The notes: a model not told the origin generated them from the letters alone. A DNA stretch of 64,000 nucleotides from Globodera rostochiensis (GCA_018350325.1 JAEVLN010000004.1:682001-746000), one strand, 5' to 3'; counted from the first letter of the stretch, positions 1-14,414 are shown. Program-made: numbers and translations.

Positions 1-1
1 T

Positions 2-548
2 TTAAGCAAATTTTTCCAAACACCTTTCTCGCGCTGAATGTTGCTCTTCAGTACCATCATCGGTACTCTCTTCGGCGGCGCGTTGTCCTCCTGGACATTG
101 AACTAAATTTTTTTCCCCCTCAAAATGTTGGAAACCGGAGCAATTCGAGCAAACGGTCGTTCCCCTGGGGTTATAAAAGGTGCAGAACCGAACTGGCCTC
201 TTTTTTCGACTGATTTCAAGGCCTCGAAAATCGAACAAATTCGCAATTCGTTGTTCGAACTCGAGTCCGGGATTCGAAAATGGGCAAAAGAGGCCAGATT
301 CAGCAGGTTCTACCCCTTCGACAAAGCCAGAAAAATTTTTGAAATCTTGGCACACGATTTAAACCCACAAAATTTTCTGTTTCATTTTCGTCCCCTTCTG
401 ACGGCGGTCGCTCAAGCGGTTTGCCGAACGTCACGCGGAATGGCACGACACCGGTGGACTGGCTTGCTATGCCCGCTGCACGCGCCGTCTCGACACCGAG
501 CAGTCCGAGCTCGTCGAGCAGTTCAGCATCCGCCAAATTCAGCGACAT
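2..548 (-). CDS. Possible 5' end of a zinc-finger protein gene (partial, strand uncertain)
   Basis: On the minus strand an ATG at 548 opens a reading frame (MSLNLADAELLDELG...) that could donate at about 314. After an intron it could join a segment at about 125-195 carrying C-T-F-Y-N-P-x5-C-S-N-C, which resembles the second half of a RanBP2/NZF zinc finger, and W-L-C-R-R lies just before the intron. The canonical splice gives C-x5-C spacing instead of the family's C-x2-C. The putative intron is itself an imperfect inverted repeat (arms near 187-215 and 275-305). The plus strand is also open at about 410-553 (LKRFAERHAEWHDTGG...), so the coding strand is not settled. The gene would continue off the left edge. 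I do not name the product. Confidence 0.25.
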
Positions 549-1573
549 TTTTGTAGCACGCTTTTTTACACTTAATTGTTATGTGAAATGCCAAACTGAA
601 AGCAGAGGTCACAAGCATTTTAATTGGAACGTTGGATGATTAAACACTAAATTAAATCTTTACAAACAAATTATATGCGAGACAATTTATTACACAAAAG
701 TTCAATAACCAACGTAATAAAAATGTGTGTCAAAAATTTCCATAAAATGTGAACAGAGAACGAACGGTGGCAAGTAAGTAAACAGAAAAGTTGAGGAGGA
801 GGCGCCGCCGTCGCGACGAACCGACCAACCCCTTTTCGTTTTGCACATTGTTGATTAAGTGTGTTGTGTGGTGTTCTGCAGCACAAATTGAAGAGGAATA
901 AAATGATTTTTGAGCTTTTTTGCTGAATGAATGATCAAAGATCCAGGAGTTGGGACATAAATTAAAATATTGGAATAAAACCAAAAGAGAACAAATTGAC
1001 CTAAAGGCACAAAACATCGGATTGCTCAAACAAAAAATATCACTAAATTGGATGAATCTTAAGAATCTTAAGTGTTTTCATGAACGGGAACCCGGGAGAC
1101 AGTTGGATAGCGGCATGGTCTGATCATGATCTAGCTTCATCAATAACATTGTATCAGTTCAAAAATCACAAACACTGATCAAAGCGAATTCATGACACAT
1201 CAGAAGACCAGATCAATGATGAAAGGACAATTTAGCGTTGGGGGGGGGGGGGGGGGGCTGAATTACGGACTTTTCGACAACAAATCCGATAATTTTCACA
1301 ATTTTTGGATCGGGGGGGGGGTCGGCGATGCCTAGGCGTCGCCAAGAAAATTTTGAATTTGTTGGGAAAAATGGTCCAAAAACTGCCTCGCGGAAGGGCA
1401 AAAAATGATCAAAAAAATCAAATTTTTGAGATTTCGAAATTTTCCAAATCGTGATCTGGCCTTCGGCTATGCGAATGGCTGACTCTGTCCATGTCACACA
1501 TACCCGCTCAAAGACAAAATGGAAACACTGATCAATCCAGGCCATCATTATCAATTCTACTCTCACTGACTGA
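549..1573. other. Intergenic, repeat-bearing
   Basis: No gene seen. The stretch holds two poly-G runs (about 1240-1257 and 1313-1321). It also has a GC-rich short hairpin at about 1322-1343, related to copies near 9.6, 20.6 and 22.3 kb, and a GATC-rich stretch at about 1115-1215. Confidence 0.6.
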
Positions 1574-4394
1574 TCAGATCAACCATTCAAGCAACCAAAA
1601 TGTGAGCATTGAGCACAGCGGGACCAGAACGTTGTCAAAGCGGGGAAGCTGTGCCTCCACCAATGTGGCAATGAACGCGGCGGCCACCAGCGGCACAGCG
1701 CTCGACACCGAGCAGCACACACCATCGTTTAGCCATGGACGGGTTGAAAACTATGAAAAAAAATTCTGTAATTTCAAAAGTAAAAGAATTTTTTGTCCTT
1801 CAATGCCAAAAATTGAAACTTCTGTCCGCCACGATAGTTTTTAATATTAATTTCTAATTTTTCATGTTGTGCGCCACAACCCCTGTGGAGTTGAACAGCA
1901 GCAACCCTTCGGCAACCACAATTTGTGTGATGAACATGGCCATGGAGCCCTCCACAGTTTTAGCATTTTTTGCAGCACGGCGATGCTGCTGAGAGCTGAA
2001 ACAAAAAATAATAATTCTTGCTACTATAAATATTAAAAATTGGATTATTCTCAAAACAAAACAAAAAACACCAATTTTCCATAGAAAACAAAATCCAAAA
2101 AAATTTGGATCTACCCATGTGGTTGGCCATTTGCTGTCACGCCTTCGGCCGCTGCATCTATCAAAAGAGGCTGCTGTTGCAAAGCGGTGCCTGCAATGAA
2201 TGGATATTAGTCCAAAATTACACAATTTCTAAGGAGTTTTAAAGAAATTAAATTCCATGAAAATTATATAAAATGCTTTTAATGTTTGGAATATCCATAA
2301 AAAATTTTACAATTTCAAGCTGTTCAAAGAATTTTTATTCGATTTAAACTAAAAAAGTAATTTGCAAATAATTCATTTTCTACCCACCATCGTCTGCAAT
2401 GTCGAAAAGTGAAGGCCACCGAATGCGCCCAAACCTGAATATCTGTTATTAACAAAAAAAAATGCTATAATTTTTGTATGTTAAAAAAATTCAAGGATTT
2501 CCACCTCCGTCTCAAGTAAAATTTGACAATTGTTGTGACAATCAAAAAACTTTTAACACGGAGACACTATTTGCTACTGCTCGATAAAATCGGAAAAGTC
2601 GGGGAACCAGTTAAAAATCCCGGTCCCGGATTAGTCCCAATAGCTTAAAAACCCCGGGGGGGGGGAGGGGATACGGGGCCGGGAATCAGTACAAATCCCG
2701 GCGGGATCCCGGCCGCCGGGCACTACTATTTGCAGTTGCAGGCGCCAAGCCGGAGTTTTCCTTTTTATTTTTTTGCTTTTCAGTCCCGTGCCATCGAAAA
2801 AAAAGTGTTTTCTGGTTACGGGCGCGCCTGGTCTCCACTCACTTGGAACCGATGAGTGCAGCAGCGCTGTCCCCAACGCCAACGCTGATCACTCCGGCAA
2901 AGTGCCATTGTCGGAGTGTCCAACAAACGGCGGCATTTTGTGCCATCAACAATCGGAGGTCAAACAAAATTGGCAAGTTGAGGCCAACAAGCAGCAAAAT
3001 TGGCGTCATGATCAGCTCGGGCGAGTCCTGGCCGTCGATGAACATCAAAAGGCAATCGTCCAACCAGCAGAACGGCTGCACTCGCTGAGAACGCAGCACC
3101 TGAAAAAACGAAAATGCACAAAAAAAAATTTTTGATAAACGAAATTCGGACAAAAAATTCTAAACAATTTTTAAACCCAAATTTCAATTTTGTTCAAACC
3201 AAAAAAATAAATAGATAATACTCACGGTTAATCAACCAAAAAGTTTTTAAAATTAAAAAGTTAAAATGAATAGAATAATCCCAAAGTGTGCCAAAATTAG
3301 TGTCCTTACAAAAAGCCATAAAAAGAGAGGGCCATAACAAAAGTTGGGTCCTAAAAATCACTATTTTTGATGTATGAAAAAGTATTCCATATTTTCAATG
3401 TTGGAAAATACGAACAACGACAAAAATCAAACCTCAACAATGATGAAAATTTGGAGCACAAAATGGACACAAAATGCCAAAAACGGCGGGTCATGGAGCA
3501 GTCCGCTGACAGTGACCAAAGAGGCGGTCAGATGAAAGAACTTCCGGTGACCGGTGCCAACCCGGGCAACGGAAGAGTGCCGTTGTTGATGGTGAACGGA
3601 AAGCCGGTGCCGGACCAAAACAATGAACAGCAGGGATGCGCATGAGCAGAGAAGCCAAAAGAGCAGCAAACAAAGTCTGAAAATCAAAAAATTAAAAAAA
3701 AAAAAGCCCGGATTCGGGGTTTTCTGTGATCGAAATGAAACCCTCCAGCAGACCAGGTTCTCCAAAACCGGAAAAAGACCGGGTTTTTTCCAAAAAAGGT
3801 CCTCATCCCCAGAATAAAAACAAAATTTACTTTAAAAAAGTTGTTTAAAGTCCAAAACGACATTGTAAAGCAAAGTGGAGCAAAAAATTGACAAATTTTC
3901 TTAACCAAAAATAAACGATTTTTCCAATTCAAATCAAAAAATTTGACCTACTCTTTCTTTAAAAAACCAAAACCACCGCCCTAAACCCCAACCCATGGGT
4001 ACGGGCCTCGGTTTAAACAAATCTTGCAAAAATTAAAACCCGGCGGCATCCAGCATCATTTTTATTTTCCCTAACCTAACGTATGTCCCGTCAAAGACGC
4101 GTCGCCAGAGCAGCGCCGGAATGCGCCACGGCGCCGTGCGCGTTGCCACCGCAAACGCACACAACGCGCATGCAACAACAAAGGCGAGCAGCGCGCGCGG
4201 CAATCGATGGCGTCTAAACCAAACGCGACGGTTGGCGAGCAGTGCAAATGCGCCAGTGGCTGTCCAAGAGATGGCCACAAAGGACAGGTCCTGAAAATTT
4301 GGGGCAAATTAATAGTCGTAGAGTTTTTGCTCCACACACACGCACAAAATTCTGAGAAATTTAGAAAATTTACATTGCCATAAGTCGTCATCAT
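1574..4394 (-). CDS. DOLK: Dolichol kinase
   Basis: CTP-dependent kinase of the ER membrane that makes dolichyl phosphate, the lipid carrier for N-glycosylation, GPI anchors and mannosylation. Eight exons keep phase and encode about 383 aa: 4394-4374, 4290-4076, 3676-3433, 3099-2843, 2434-2388, 2190-2115, 1995-1881, 1750-1574. Family signatures appear in order: H-R-K-F-F-H-L in a membrane segment, D-S-P-E-L-I before another, the nucleotide-binding stretch V-I-S-V-G-V-G-D-S, then G-S-K-F-G-R-I-R-W-P, K-T-V-E-G-S, and a C-terminal L-V-E-A-Q-L-P-R-F-D-N helix. Hydrophobic segments occur throughout. The protein is shorter than vertebrate DOLK (about 540 aa), mainly at the N-terminus, so the first 7-residue exon is the least certain part. 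The loop between the R-I-R-W and K-T-V-E-G motifs is expanded by two small exons. The start lies 430 bp from the divergent CDK5 gene. Confidence 0.9.
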
Positions 4395-4823
4395 TATTTA
4401 CATCGAATACTAAGTTCTCTGTATTTATTCTAAAAATAAATCAATTAGAGCGAACGCTAAGCATTTTCGGCAATAGTAAAGTTTGTGCTCCCTAAAAAAT
4501 ATATCGTTTTTAAAATAATTTTTTTTTGCCCTTAAGAAATTGACTTTTTAAATTTACATAATATATTTTTTATTCCATGCGAGAAAAAATTTTAATATTG
4601 ATTGAGATTCATAGCTAAGAAATTTCAACAGAAAAACCCGCCGCCAAAGTAAATGCCAAATGGCGAATTGCTAAAAGCGAAAAAGATTCGAAATGGAAAG
4701 TGTCAAAATTCAAAAATAAAGCTTTATTCTTTCATAACATAATTGTGCTTTCCAGCGGATTGGTGTGCCGGAGGCGCTCCAAGCCAAAATTCAGGAAAAA
4801 GTGGTGCAAATTGTGCTCTCATT
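4395..4823. promoter_or_regulatory. Divergent intergenic promoter region, DOLK / CDK5
   Basis: AT-rich 429-bp gap between two head-to-head start codons, so it should carry both promoters. A pyrimidine tract ending in AG at 4747-4754, about 70 bp before the CDK5 ATG, could be a spliced-leader acceptor. No defined core element was recognised. Confidence 0.4.
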
Positions 4824-6740
<1,917 letters not shown>

Positions 6741-7426
6741 TGGAAAACATTTTGTTAGAAAGAATTTTTTTCCATTTCTTTAACATTTAATTTCTTTTGT
6801 TTTTTTGTACATTTCTCTTAATCCGTTTTTTTAATTGCTTAAAATTTGCCATTTTTTTCTTTCGTTTTAATTTAGACTTTCTATCGAGACTTTTGAACAT
6901 TTCATTTTGAAATTTCAAACAGCACAAAATTACAACCAAAGGAAAGTAATGATCGAATTCATGCTTTTTGAGTGATTTTAATTCAATTCGTGGGTTTGGA
7001 CTCGGTTAAAAATGAGGTCCGATTCCGATTGTACGCACCCGAATTCCCCAAGAAACACGTATATCGGCTTTGAAAATAAAAAAAAAATTTCCAGTGGGGC
7101 TCAACCCGAAATTACCGACTTCTGTTTTCTGCAATTTTTTGATTTAAAAAAAATGAATTATTTTATTTGTGATGAAAATCCAAAACGGTCCCCTCTTGGT
7201 TTTGCAATCCCCGGTCGTGAAAATCGTCACCCTAGCGCCATCAATTTTTACTTAACTTTATATTTTTCATTCCGGAAGAGAAGGCACCTGACGACTACAG
7301 GTCCTGTTATAAGTTCTATTTTTTCAAACAAAAAATTCCTAATTTTTCGGGAAATTTAATACCATTTTTACTGTAAAATGAAAGTGCAAAACAAAAACTG
7401 AGCATCTAAAAGAACGTTTCCATGGC
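6741..7426. other. Convergent intergenic spacer
   Basis: 3' flanks of CDK5 and the CX9C gene. AT-rich, with a T-rich stretch around 6770-6860. No gene supported. Confidence 0.6.
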
Positions 7427-9264
7427 CTAAGCGCGCCAACCCTTCTTCGTTTTGCGATTGAACAGGTCCTCGTAGTATTCCTGGTGCGGCAACCGCTTCA
7501 TCACTTTGGTTTGAATCTGGCAAATTGGTAAAATACCGGATGCGGAAAAAATTAGGCCAGGCCATTCATTAAAATGGGGAAACTTTTGAACTTAAGGAAG
7601 AGAAATTTCAAAAATCATGGACCTAAATTTTCGATGACAAACCAAAAGCGCCAAACCCGGAGGCCCCACTGGGCCAACCAGAAAATGTGCAATCTGACCA
7701 CAAATAAGGGAAATCCCAGTAAAAAAATGTTCTTCTGAGGTTCGAAAATTTTGTTTAAATAAAAATTTTAGCAAAAAAATTGAAACGTGTCAAACAAAAA
7801 TATATATTTTTTGTTGAATTTTAAAAAAATCAAATAAAAATAAACCCTCAATTTGGCATGGTATTGGATCGCAAAAATCATAACTTGTAAGCAAAGCACG
7901 TCTTTTAAAAGCAGGTTAAACCAAAGTTAAACAATTGGATAATTCGTAAAAAAGTTATTTCAATAAATGAAGAACCCTGACGTCGGGTGTTTTTTCACAA
8001 TGAACTTTTAAAAAAAGAATTGAACCGCTTAGCTTTTATCCCAAATGATTCTTCTCAATAATAACTTTCTAATTTCATCTTATTTCTTTAATTTGGTTTA
8101 GTTTTAAAAAAAGGTAAAGCCTTTCAAAATTCCTTGCACTTTAGAATTTCCACAATTACCGGGGGATTTCCAAAATTACCCCCTAACATTTATATAAAAA
8201 TTTTCGCAACTTCTCCGCTACTCACCGTGCCCAGGTCGGGCTGTTTGTACTTGCGGAACAACCGGTCAATGTCGGCCTGCAACAGTCTGGACGCCAGGGT
8301 TTTCACGCTGCTTGCCTTAATCAGTGGAGAGGGAGTGGAAGGTTTATAAAATTTAAAAAATTTATTATAAGTCTGTAAAACTAGAGCTCGTAATTCTGAG
8401 GCCCGGATTTTCCAGCCCAGTGAGACCCGGCTCCAAAAACCGGGCCAAAAATAGCCGGGACCGGGCTACCGGGTACGGAAAAACACGGGTCCGGTCTCTA
8501 AAAAACCAATCATAAACAGAAAAAAAATGATCGGAATTTGGAAATATGTATAGATTTTCGAAAATTTCATTTTTCCCAATTTTCTTGACATAAAAACGGT
8601 TCCAAACTTCGTCAGCGATGTGCAAGCGCTGCTCGCCTTTGGCTTTCATCTCTTTGTATGCCCCAACGATTTTTAGGTTTGCTTCCATGCAGTGCTAAAA
8701 TTTGAAAAAAAAATTTGCAAAAAACAAATCCATGGCAATTCTGATCATTTAAATTCTAAACACGATAGAAAAAAAAAATTAAAATTCAAAAAAAAGTTGC
8801 TTAACCATTAGTGCGTCACTGAACTCCGTGCATTTCAAGTTGTCCATGTCCCACTTTTTCAAGCAAGCAAACATATCATGCCGTTCTTCAACACAAGGAT
8901 GAAGCCCTAAACATTAATTTCAACATAGTAGAACTCAAAAATGGCAACTTTTCTGGTAACGTTTTGAGTCATCCTTGTCTTTTTTTTAATATAAATAAAA
9001 TGAACAAAAATTCAATAATTACCAAACAATAAATAATTTATTTTGAAGACAATTTTTAAAAAAACCACGGGGCTAAAATTTGCAACAAAAAAACCATGGA
9101 GTTTCTCTGAGACAACGGCAAGGTGATTTTTGCCCATCAGCGGGATGCGCTCGAAAAATTGACACTAAAATAAAAGGAAATTTTTTAAAAATTTAAAAAT
9201 TATGTGACACCTTCCGAGGCTGCAACGGCTTCGAAATTTTCTGCAGTGTTTGTGTGGGATGCAT
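7427..9264 (-). CDS. Twin-CX9C (CHCH) mitochondrial protein, probably small-ribosomal-subunit mS37/CHCHD1
   Basis: Six exons in phase encode about 169 aa: 9264-9211, 9164-9095, 8906-8806, 8694-8590, 8315-8226, 7516-7427. The centre has two exact C-x9-C motifs (C-VEERHDMFA-C and C-TEFSDALMH-C) separated by a short helix turn. This is the coiled-coil-helix domain oxidised by the Mia40 relay in the intermembrane space. The N-terminus is basic and proline-rich with no clear signal, and M-F-A-C-L-K-K-W resembles the M-x-A-C-W-K of CHCHD1/mS37. That assignment is inference. The protein is longer than human CHCHD1 (118 aa) because of a charged C-terminal tail ending K-K-G-W-R-A. Other CHCH proteins are possible. 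The gene is divergent from the ankyrin gene. Confidence 0.75.
7860..7990. repeat. Dispersed repeat fragment in intron 5 of the CX9C gene
   Basis: Contains A-rich sequence with CAATTGGATAATTCG and AAAAAAGTTATTTC. These resemble the inverted-repeat elements at 9660-9860 and 21930-22050. Likely a degraded copy. Confidence 0.3.
8395..8515. repeat. CCGGGACCGGG-type dispersed repeat inside an intron
   Basis: GC-rich block of short alternating CCCGG/CCGGG units and GGTCTCT inside intron 4 of the CX9C gene. Similar blocks occur near 15550-15660, 21175-21265, 31195-31240, 43720-43775, 45960-46130 and 53300-53455. They always lie outside coding exons. Confidence 0.5.
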
Positions 9265-9934
9265 TTTTAGTCAAATCTCAGAGCTGTAAATTGATTAAAA
9301 ATACGCCCCTAAAGATGTTATCGCTGAGCAACCTTACCCGCAAATTTGAAAATTTAGTGAAAGACCCAAAATTTTTAAATATTTGTAAGTTAACTTTCGG
9401 GTTCATGCATAAATTATTTTTCATGTGTGAAATTTCGAAAATTGTGGCGAATTCGGGTTCGGAATTCGCAAAATCCGAGCACAGATTCGTGTTCTACGTA
9501 TATTTTTACCCTAGAAAAAATAATTTAAAAATTTTAAATTTTTTCCCGTCAGGACCTCAATTCTCCACCATTTGTCTTTTCTGACGGCGCTATCAGCACC
9601 GCCTCCCCGCTAAAAAGCAAAAATAATACATAAACATTGAAATTATAAGCAATTGGGACGGGTATCGACTTGTTACCCTTTTCAGACTTTCGTTATAATT
9701 TATTCAGACAAACATTTTTGATACCATTCGAAAGCGTGCAATGAGTAGAACAAAGGCAAAAGCTAAGCTATTGGACAATTCACAAAAAAAGTTAAAGTTA
9801 TAATGAACAAACTTTTGAAAAGGGAACGAGTTGATATTTTACCAAGCATTATGGTGACCTAATAATCATATATTTCAGAGCTAGTAGAGTGCAAAAACAA
9901 AGCTTTTAACATTTAGCATTTTTTCATCTTTCCC
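9265..9934. other. Divergent intergenic region with repeats
   Basis: Lies between two head-to-head genes. It contains an imperfect long inverted repeat at about 9660-9855 and a copy of the GC-rich hairpin near 9583-9605. No coding region supported. Confidence 0.5.
9660..9855. repeat. Imperfect inverted-repeat element (MITE-like)
   Basis: The left arm (GGTATCGACTTGTTACCCTT, then TTTCGTTATAA) is approximately the reverse complement of the right arm (TTATAATGAACAAAC..., AAAAGGGAACGAGTTGATA). The body holds AGCTATTGGACAATTC. It shares the ATTGGACAA...AAAAAGTTA signature with the element at about 21930-22050. Ends and target duplication were not resolved. Confidence 0.5.
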
Positions 9935-11428
9935 ATGGCCCAATCCGATCTCACAACCAACAACTTTTTTGACATGGCCACTAAAGGCGATGCCGATCAG
10001 TTGAGTTCACTCCTCGGCGAACAGTCCAGTGCCGACGAAGTGAAACGTTTGGTAAACGCAAAAAATGCCGACGGTGCCACTGGGCTTATGGTCGCGGCGG
10101 AAAAAGGCCATGCAAAAGTGGTCACTTTTCTGGTAAAAATTGTTTAATTACAAACGGTTTTTGAGTTTTTTTTGGGGGGGGGGGGTGGTTTGAACTTTTA
10201 TAAAATTAAAAACTTAAATGTTTTATCTTTTATGCTTAAAATAAAAAGAATAAAATTTCCCAAAGTTTAACTCCCATTTTCACTTCTTTAGCTGGAGAAG
10301 GGAGCAAATCCGAACGAAACGTGCACTCGTAAAATCGCCGGCATCGAAATGGGTGGGTGTGCAAATTTTTAAGAATTAAAAACTATTTCTCCATTTGTAC
10401 CAGAAAATGGCGGAACCCTTATATTTGTGAAATTTTAGCTCAATTTAAAAAAATTTTTCCCAGGGACTTCACCGATAGCCAAAAATTGTACAAAACAAAG
10501 TCACTTCTTTAGACAGGGATCGACGATTCTCACAATAGGGGTCGCAAAACCATGGGGGGGGGGGGCTCTTGGATTTTCATCACAAAAAATATTCCTTATT
10601 ATATTAGAAACCCTACTCAAATTAATTGTTTTGAACCCGGATCCGAATGCCCACAATTTTTCGAAAACTAAAAATTTTCAAATTGATGTTATCTTTTTTC
10701 AATTTCTGGCGTCCCGACGCTTTGGCTCGCGACTGCCGGTGGTCATTTGGATGTGTGCAAATTGTTGGTGTCGTCCGGGGCCGATGTGCAACAGGAAGTG
10801 AAGAGTGGCTACTCCCCGTGGTTGGTCGCGTGCTGTGAGGGCCGTCTGGACATCGGTCGGTAGTTGAGGAGTTCAGCAGCAGAAGTTGTCCATCCTACCC
10901 TCGGAATTTTTTTTTTTTTGGTTGATCCTGAACCCTGAAAATCTGAACCCCGACGTCGGGGTGCTAACTGGAGTCCGGAAAAAAAAATCAATTTTTCGGC
11001 TTGAAAAAATTTTCAAAAAGCATAAATTCGAATGTATTACTGTAATTGCCTTTTCGTTATAATTTTGAATTTGTTTCCAATTAGTCGACTTATTCGTGGT
11101 GAATGGTGCAAAAATTGAACAAGCGAATGGTGACGGACTCACGGCATTGATTGTCGCTGCGCACCATGGAAAGGTAGACGTTGTGCGCCATTTGTTGTCA
11201 AAGGGCGCGCGCACTGATCCGAAAACGCCCGGCGGTCGGTTTTTTTTCAGAATTAATAAGAATTTTGAATTTTTTTTGTTTGTTAAAATTTTAATTTTTA
11301 ACATTCTTCTCGACAGAAACAGGCAATTTTAAGGGAAAACGGCTCTGGACGCTGCCACCGATGCGGGTAATGAGGAGGTGGTGCAAATCTTGCGTCAGGC
11401 CACTGCAAATTTGGCGTCGACGACGTAG
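9935..11428 (+). CDS. Ankyrin-repeat protein
   Basis: Five exons encode about 216 aa: 9935-10132, 10292-10352, 10709-10855, 11085-11234, 11334-11428. At least four ankyrin repeats are visible. Examples are G-A-T-G-L-M-V-A-A-E-K-G-H, V-P-T-L-W-L-A-T-A-G-G-H-L-D-V-C-K-L-L, G-D-G-L-T-A-L-I-V-A-A-H-H-G-K-V-D-V-V-R-H-L-L, and G-K-T-A-L-D-A-A-T. No other domain, signal peptide or membrane segment was seen, so it is probably a cytoplasmic protein-interaction scaffold of unknown partner. The repeats force exon 3 to begin near 10709, but no AG acceptor precedes it (intron end ...tttctg). See findings. All other junctions are canonical. Confidence 0.8.
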
Positions 11429-12679
11429 GAAACGAGGAATTTTGACAATCAGAGATTTTTTGTGCAAGAAAAGAGACATTTATTTGGTCGTTTTATGTAA
11501 AGCGTCTTGTTGAAAAAAAAACAGAATGCTTCTTTAAAAACTTAATAGTATCTAATATTGGTCGGCAAATGGCTTCGCTCAAAAATGGTACGATATTTAG
11601 ACTTGAGAAAGGAGAATCGGGATTTTTTTCGAGATTCTCGATCGCTCCTAGATTTTTTAAGATTCTCGATCGGTTCTCAATGCTTTTCTCTAATTTAGAC
11701 AAATTTATATCGCGATAACTTTTGGGAAAAAAATCGGTTTGTGCACCAAACAAACAAAAATTTTATTGGTTCTCGTACGGTCGGGGAGTTTGTTTTTTGC
11801 TTATTTGACCAAATGACAAGAGTTTTGACGTATCGCGCCAAAACGGCCGGCGCATTCCGTTTGGCTTTTTCCCTTTTGGAACTTCTCCGATTTGGCACTT
11901 TTCCCGTTTGGGTCCCAATTTGACACTCCCATTCCCGGTTGGGCTTAATAGGTCTAAAAGTCGGATTCTTGCCCCGCAAAAAATCCGGCCGGAGTCCTGT
12001 TCAGCTTCAAGCATTACTAATAGCTTAGCGCTGTACAATTTTGCAATTTGCTAAATGTATAATATAATAGAAATGCGTTTGCTAATTCCATTGGCCACGC
12101 AAATGTTTGTGTTTCTGCAAACAGAAGAGAAGCCAATTTAAGCGATGGCATTTGTCAAGCAAATCACTCTTTCTTTTTCTTTGCCCATATTATTTACATT
12201 TTCATAAAATTTACAGCCAGGGCCAGGTCTTTCAGCCTGGCTTTTCACATACATATATACAGGCCCAGTGAACAAAAAAAATCCGATATTAGGATAAATT
12301 AGCATGACAAAATTTGTCTTCGTTTCAGTTACATATCATTCGGTTAAAAATAGTTTACTTGCAGAAATCAAATTTCGGTAAAATCTTCTTCAAATTCCGT
12401 AGTCAAATCTTAAAGATAATTTTTCTGCCGACGCTTTGCAGCGCGGTCGAATGATACAACAAATTGAGAAAATTAAAAAAATGAAGAATCTAACAAATTC
12501 TTTTGCCATAAGTCCATTAGTGCTGCACGAGACCCAAAATTCCCGATACTCGAGACTCGATACCGAGACTTGACCCCGATACTCAATACCGAGACTCTCG
12601 CGCAGCACTAAAGTCCACGTTGTTGTGTCTTGAGCTTTTCTGAACCTGTGAATAATTTTAAAGCAATCAACGACCAGAG
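11429..12679. other. Intergenic, repeat-rich
   Basis: Contains short dispersed units of the GATCGAGATTCTCGA type (11620-11680 and 12540-12600, the latter as repeated ACTCGATACCGAGACT). The rest is AT-rich sequence. No coding exon supported. Confidence 0.5.
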
Positions 12680-14414
12680 ATGAGATTTATCGCTGTTTTT
12701 GTTCTGGCCATTTTGGCGTTGGCAGCAATTTGCAACGGTGGAAAGGACGACAAAAAGAAAATTGCACGAAAAAATAAAAATCTGGCACCATCCGGCACTA
12801 ATTTTTTGGACGGTTCGGTAGGTGGAAATGATTTTTAAACTAATTTTTAAATAAAAATGGCACATTCAGCTCCAATTTTTGGGCGGTACGGTACGATTCA
12901 TCTGTTGATCATTTTATTTAGGTATTTAAAACTCAAAGCTAAAATAGGCAGGCACTAAAACTCGAAATAGGCATTTATAGGCTCTAATTCTCAGTTTTCG
13001 GGGAAAATGCTATTTTTGTGCTTCTCAAATCATAACCTATGCGCAAAAAGAGGCAACCCAAAATCCGGGCCTTATTTCTATCTTCAAATTACCAAGCTCT
13101 TGTAATGCTTATGATTAGGGCCAAACCGTAAAAGCGGGAATTTAAAAAGTATTTTTCACAATTGTCTAATAGGGTCCCTCCCGCCAATGTTTTTGCAAAA
13201 ATTGAAGTGGTTCAAAAATTGTTTTAAACCCAAAATCCGATAAATTTAAGGTCATATTCGTGTTTGTCGACCCAAATTACCTCTATAAATGTGTTTTATG
13301 AGTTTTGGTTGGAGGGGGGAGAGGGGGGGGGGGGGGGTCCTTCCTATAACCCACAGTACCAACCCTAGTTATGATCAACGGCACTGAATCGTCGTCCGAA
13401 ACCATTTTTTGGTGTCCAATTCGGGCACCTAATTTTACACACTACGCTAAGTTTAGAGACAAGCGATGCACAAAGTGTTGGCATCTAACGCCACTCATGC
13501 CCAAAAAGGACAACAACTAGCGCAAAACTTGCAACGAATGCAGACCGATTATAATAAGAAATATGAAAAACTTCCACAATTTTCGGGCACACCTTCAACA
13601 CCTTTGGGAATGCCACCAAATTATTATGCCCCGCAGCAAACATCCAGTAAGTTCTTAAAAAACTTGAAATATTTTTTATTTCAAAAGCCTCTCTTCAAAA
13701 TGGTACTAAAAGGTCTATCGGGTCCGGTTGCTGAAAAGGCACGACGACAAAAGGTCCGGTTTCCAAGCGACCGGACCTTTCGTCTACATACTACGGCTGA
13801 AAATGAAGAGAAATCAAAAATTTCGGTGGCAAAGCGTTTAAAAGTATAAAATTAAAATAAATCAGTTATCGATGAAAATGGATTTGATAAAATTGTCGTT
13901 ATCTGGTGACCAATATTCGAATCGCGGTTTAATTTCGAATTAAGACCCGACGCCCCATCTCCCACAATCGCAATCGACGGGAAGGACCGGCGCAACCAAC
14001 CAACCATCACAATTTCAAGTCCAGCAACCAAGTGAATTTATTTTTTTCTTCCCCTCGGGCATCATTTGAATTTTTATTTATTTTCATAAGATCTCAAAAG
14101 ATTTCGAGTGAAAATGACTCTCCCAATTGTGTGCCAGTCTTAACAAATACCATTTACCAGGCGCATCGTCGCATTACGGTGGCGCGATACCGTTTCCGGA
14201 CACGTTATTCCCACATTCGATCAATCAATCAGCCCAATTAAATCCATCCACTAACTTTGGGCAATCACAAAATGATACGCAGTTCTGGGGAAATTCGCAA
14301 AACAATGAGGGAACTCTTGAGTCGGTGATAAAGTCGAGCTCATCGGAAGGTAAAAGCATAGCGAAAAAAGGGAAAAGCGCATTCTCCACAGGGGGAAAAT
14401 TTTTTTGGATTTAG
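12680..14414 (+). CDS. Small secreted protein, effector-like, unknown family
   Basis: Three exons in phase encode about 193 aa: 12680-12817, 13457-13646, 14161-14414. The first about 20 residues (M-R-F-I-A-V-F-V-L-A-I-L-A-L-A-A) form a clear signal peptide. The mature part starts G-G-K-D-D-K-K-K and continues Gln/Asn/Ser/Pro-rich, with no transmembrane segment, no cysteine framework and no recognised domain. It ends in a basic tail (K-S-I-A-K-K-G-K-S). A diverged copy of the terminal exon lies at 14571-14776. A short secreted product with no membrane anchor is typical of nematode gland or cuticle secretions, but function is unknown. The signal peptide resembles that of the gene at 43965-44540. 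Confidence 0.65.
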
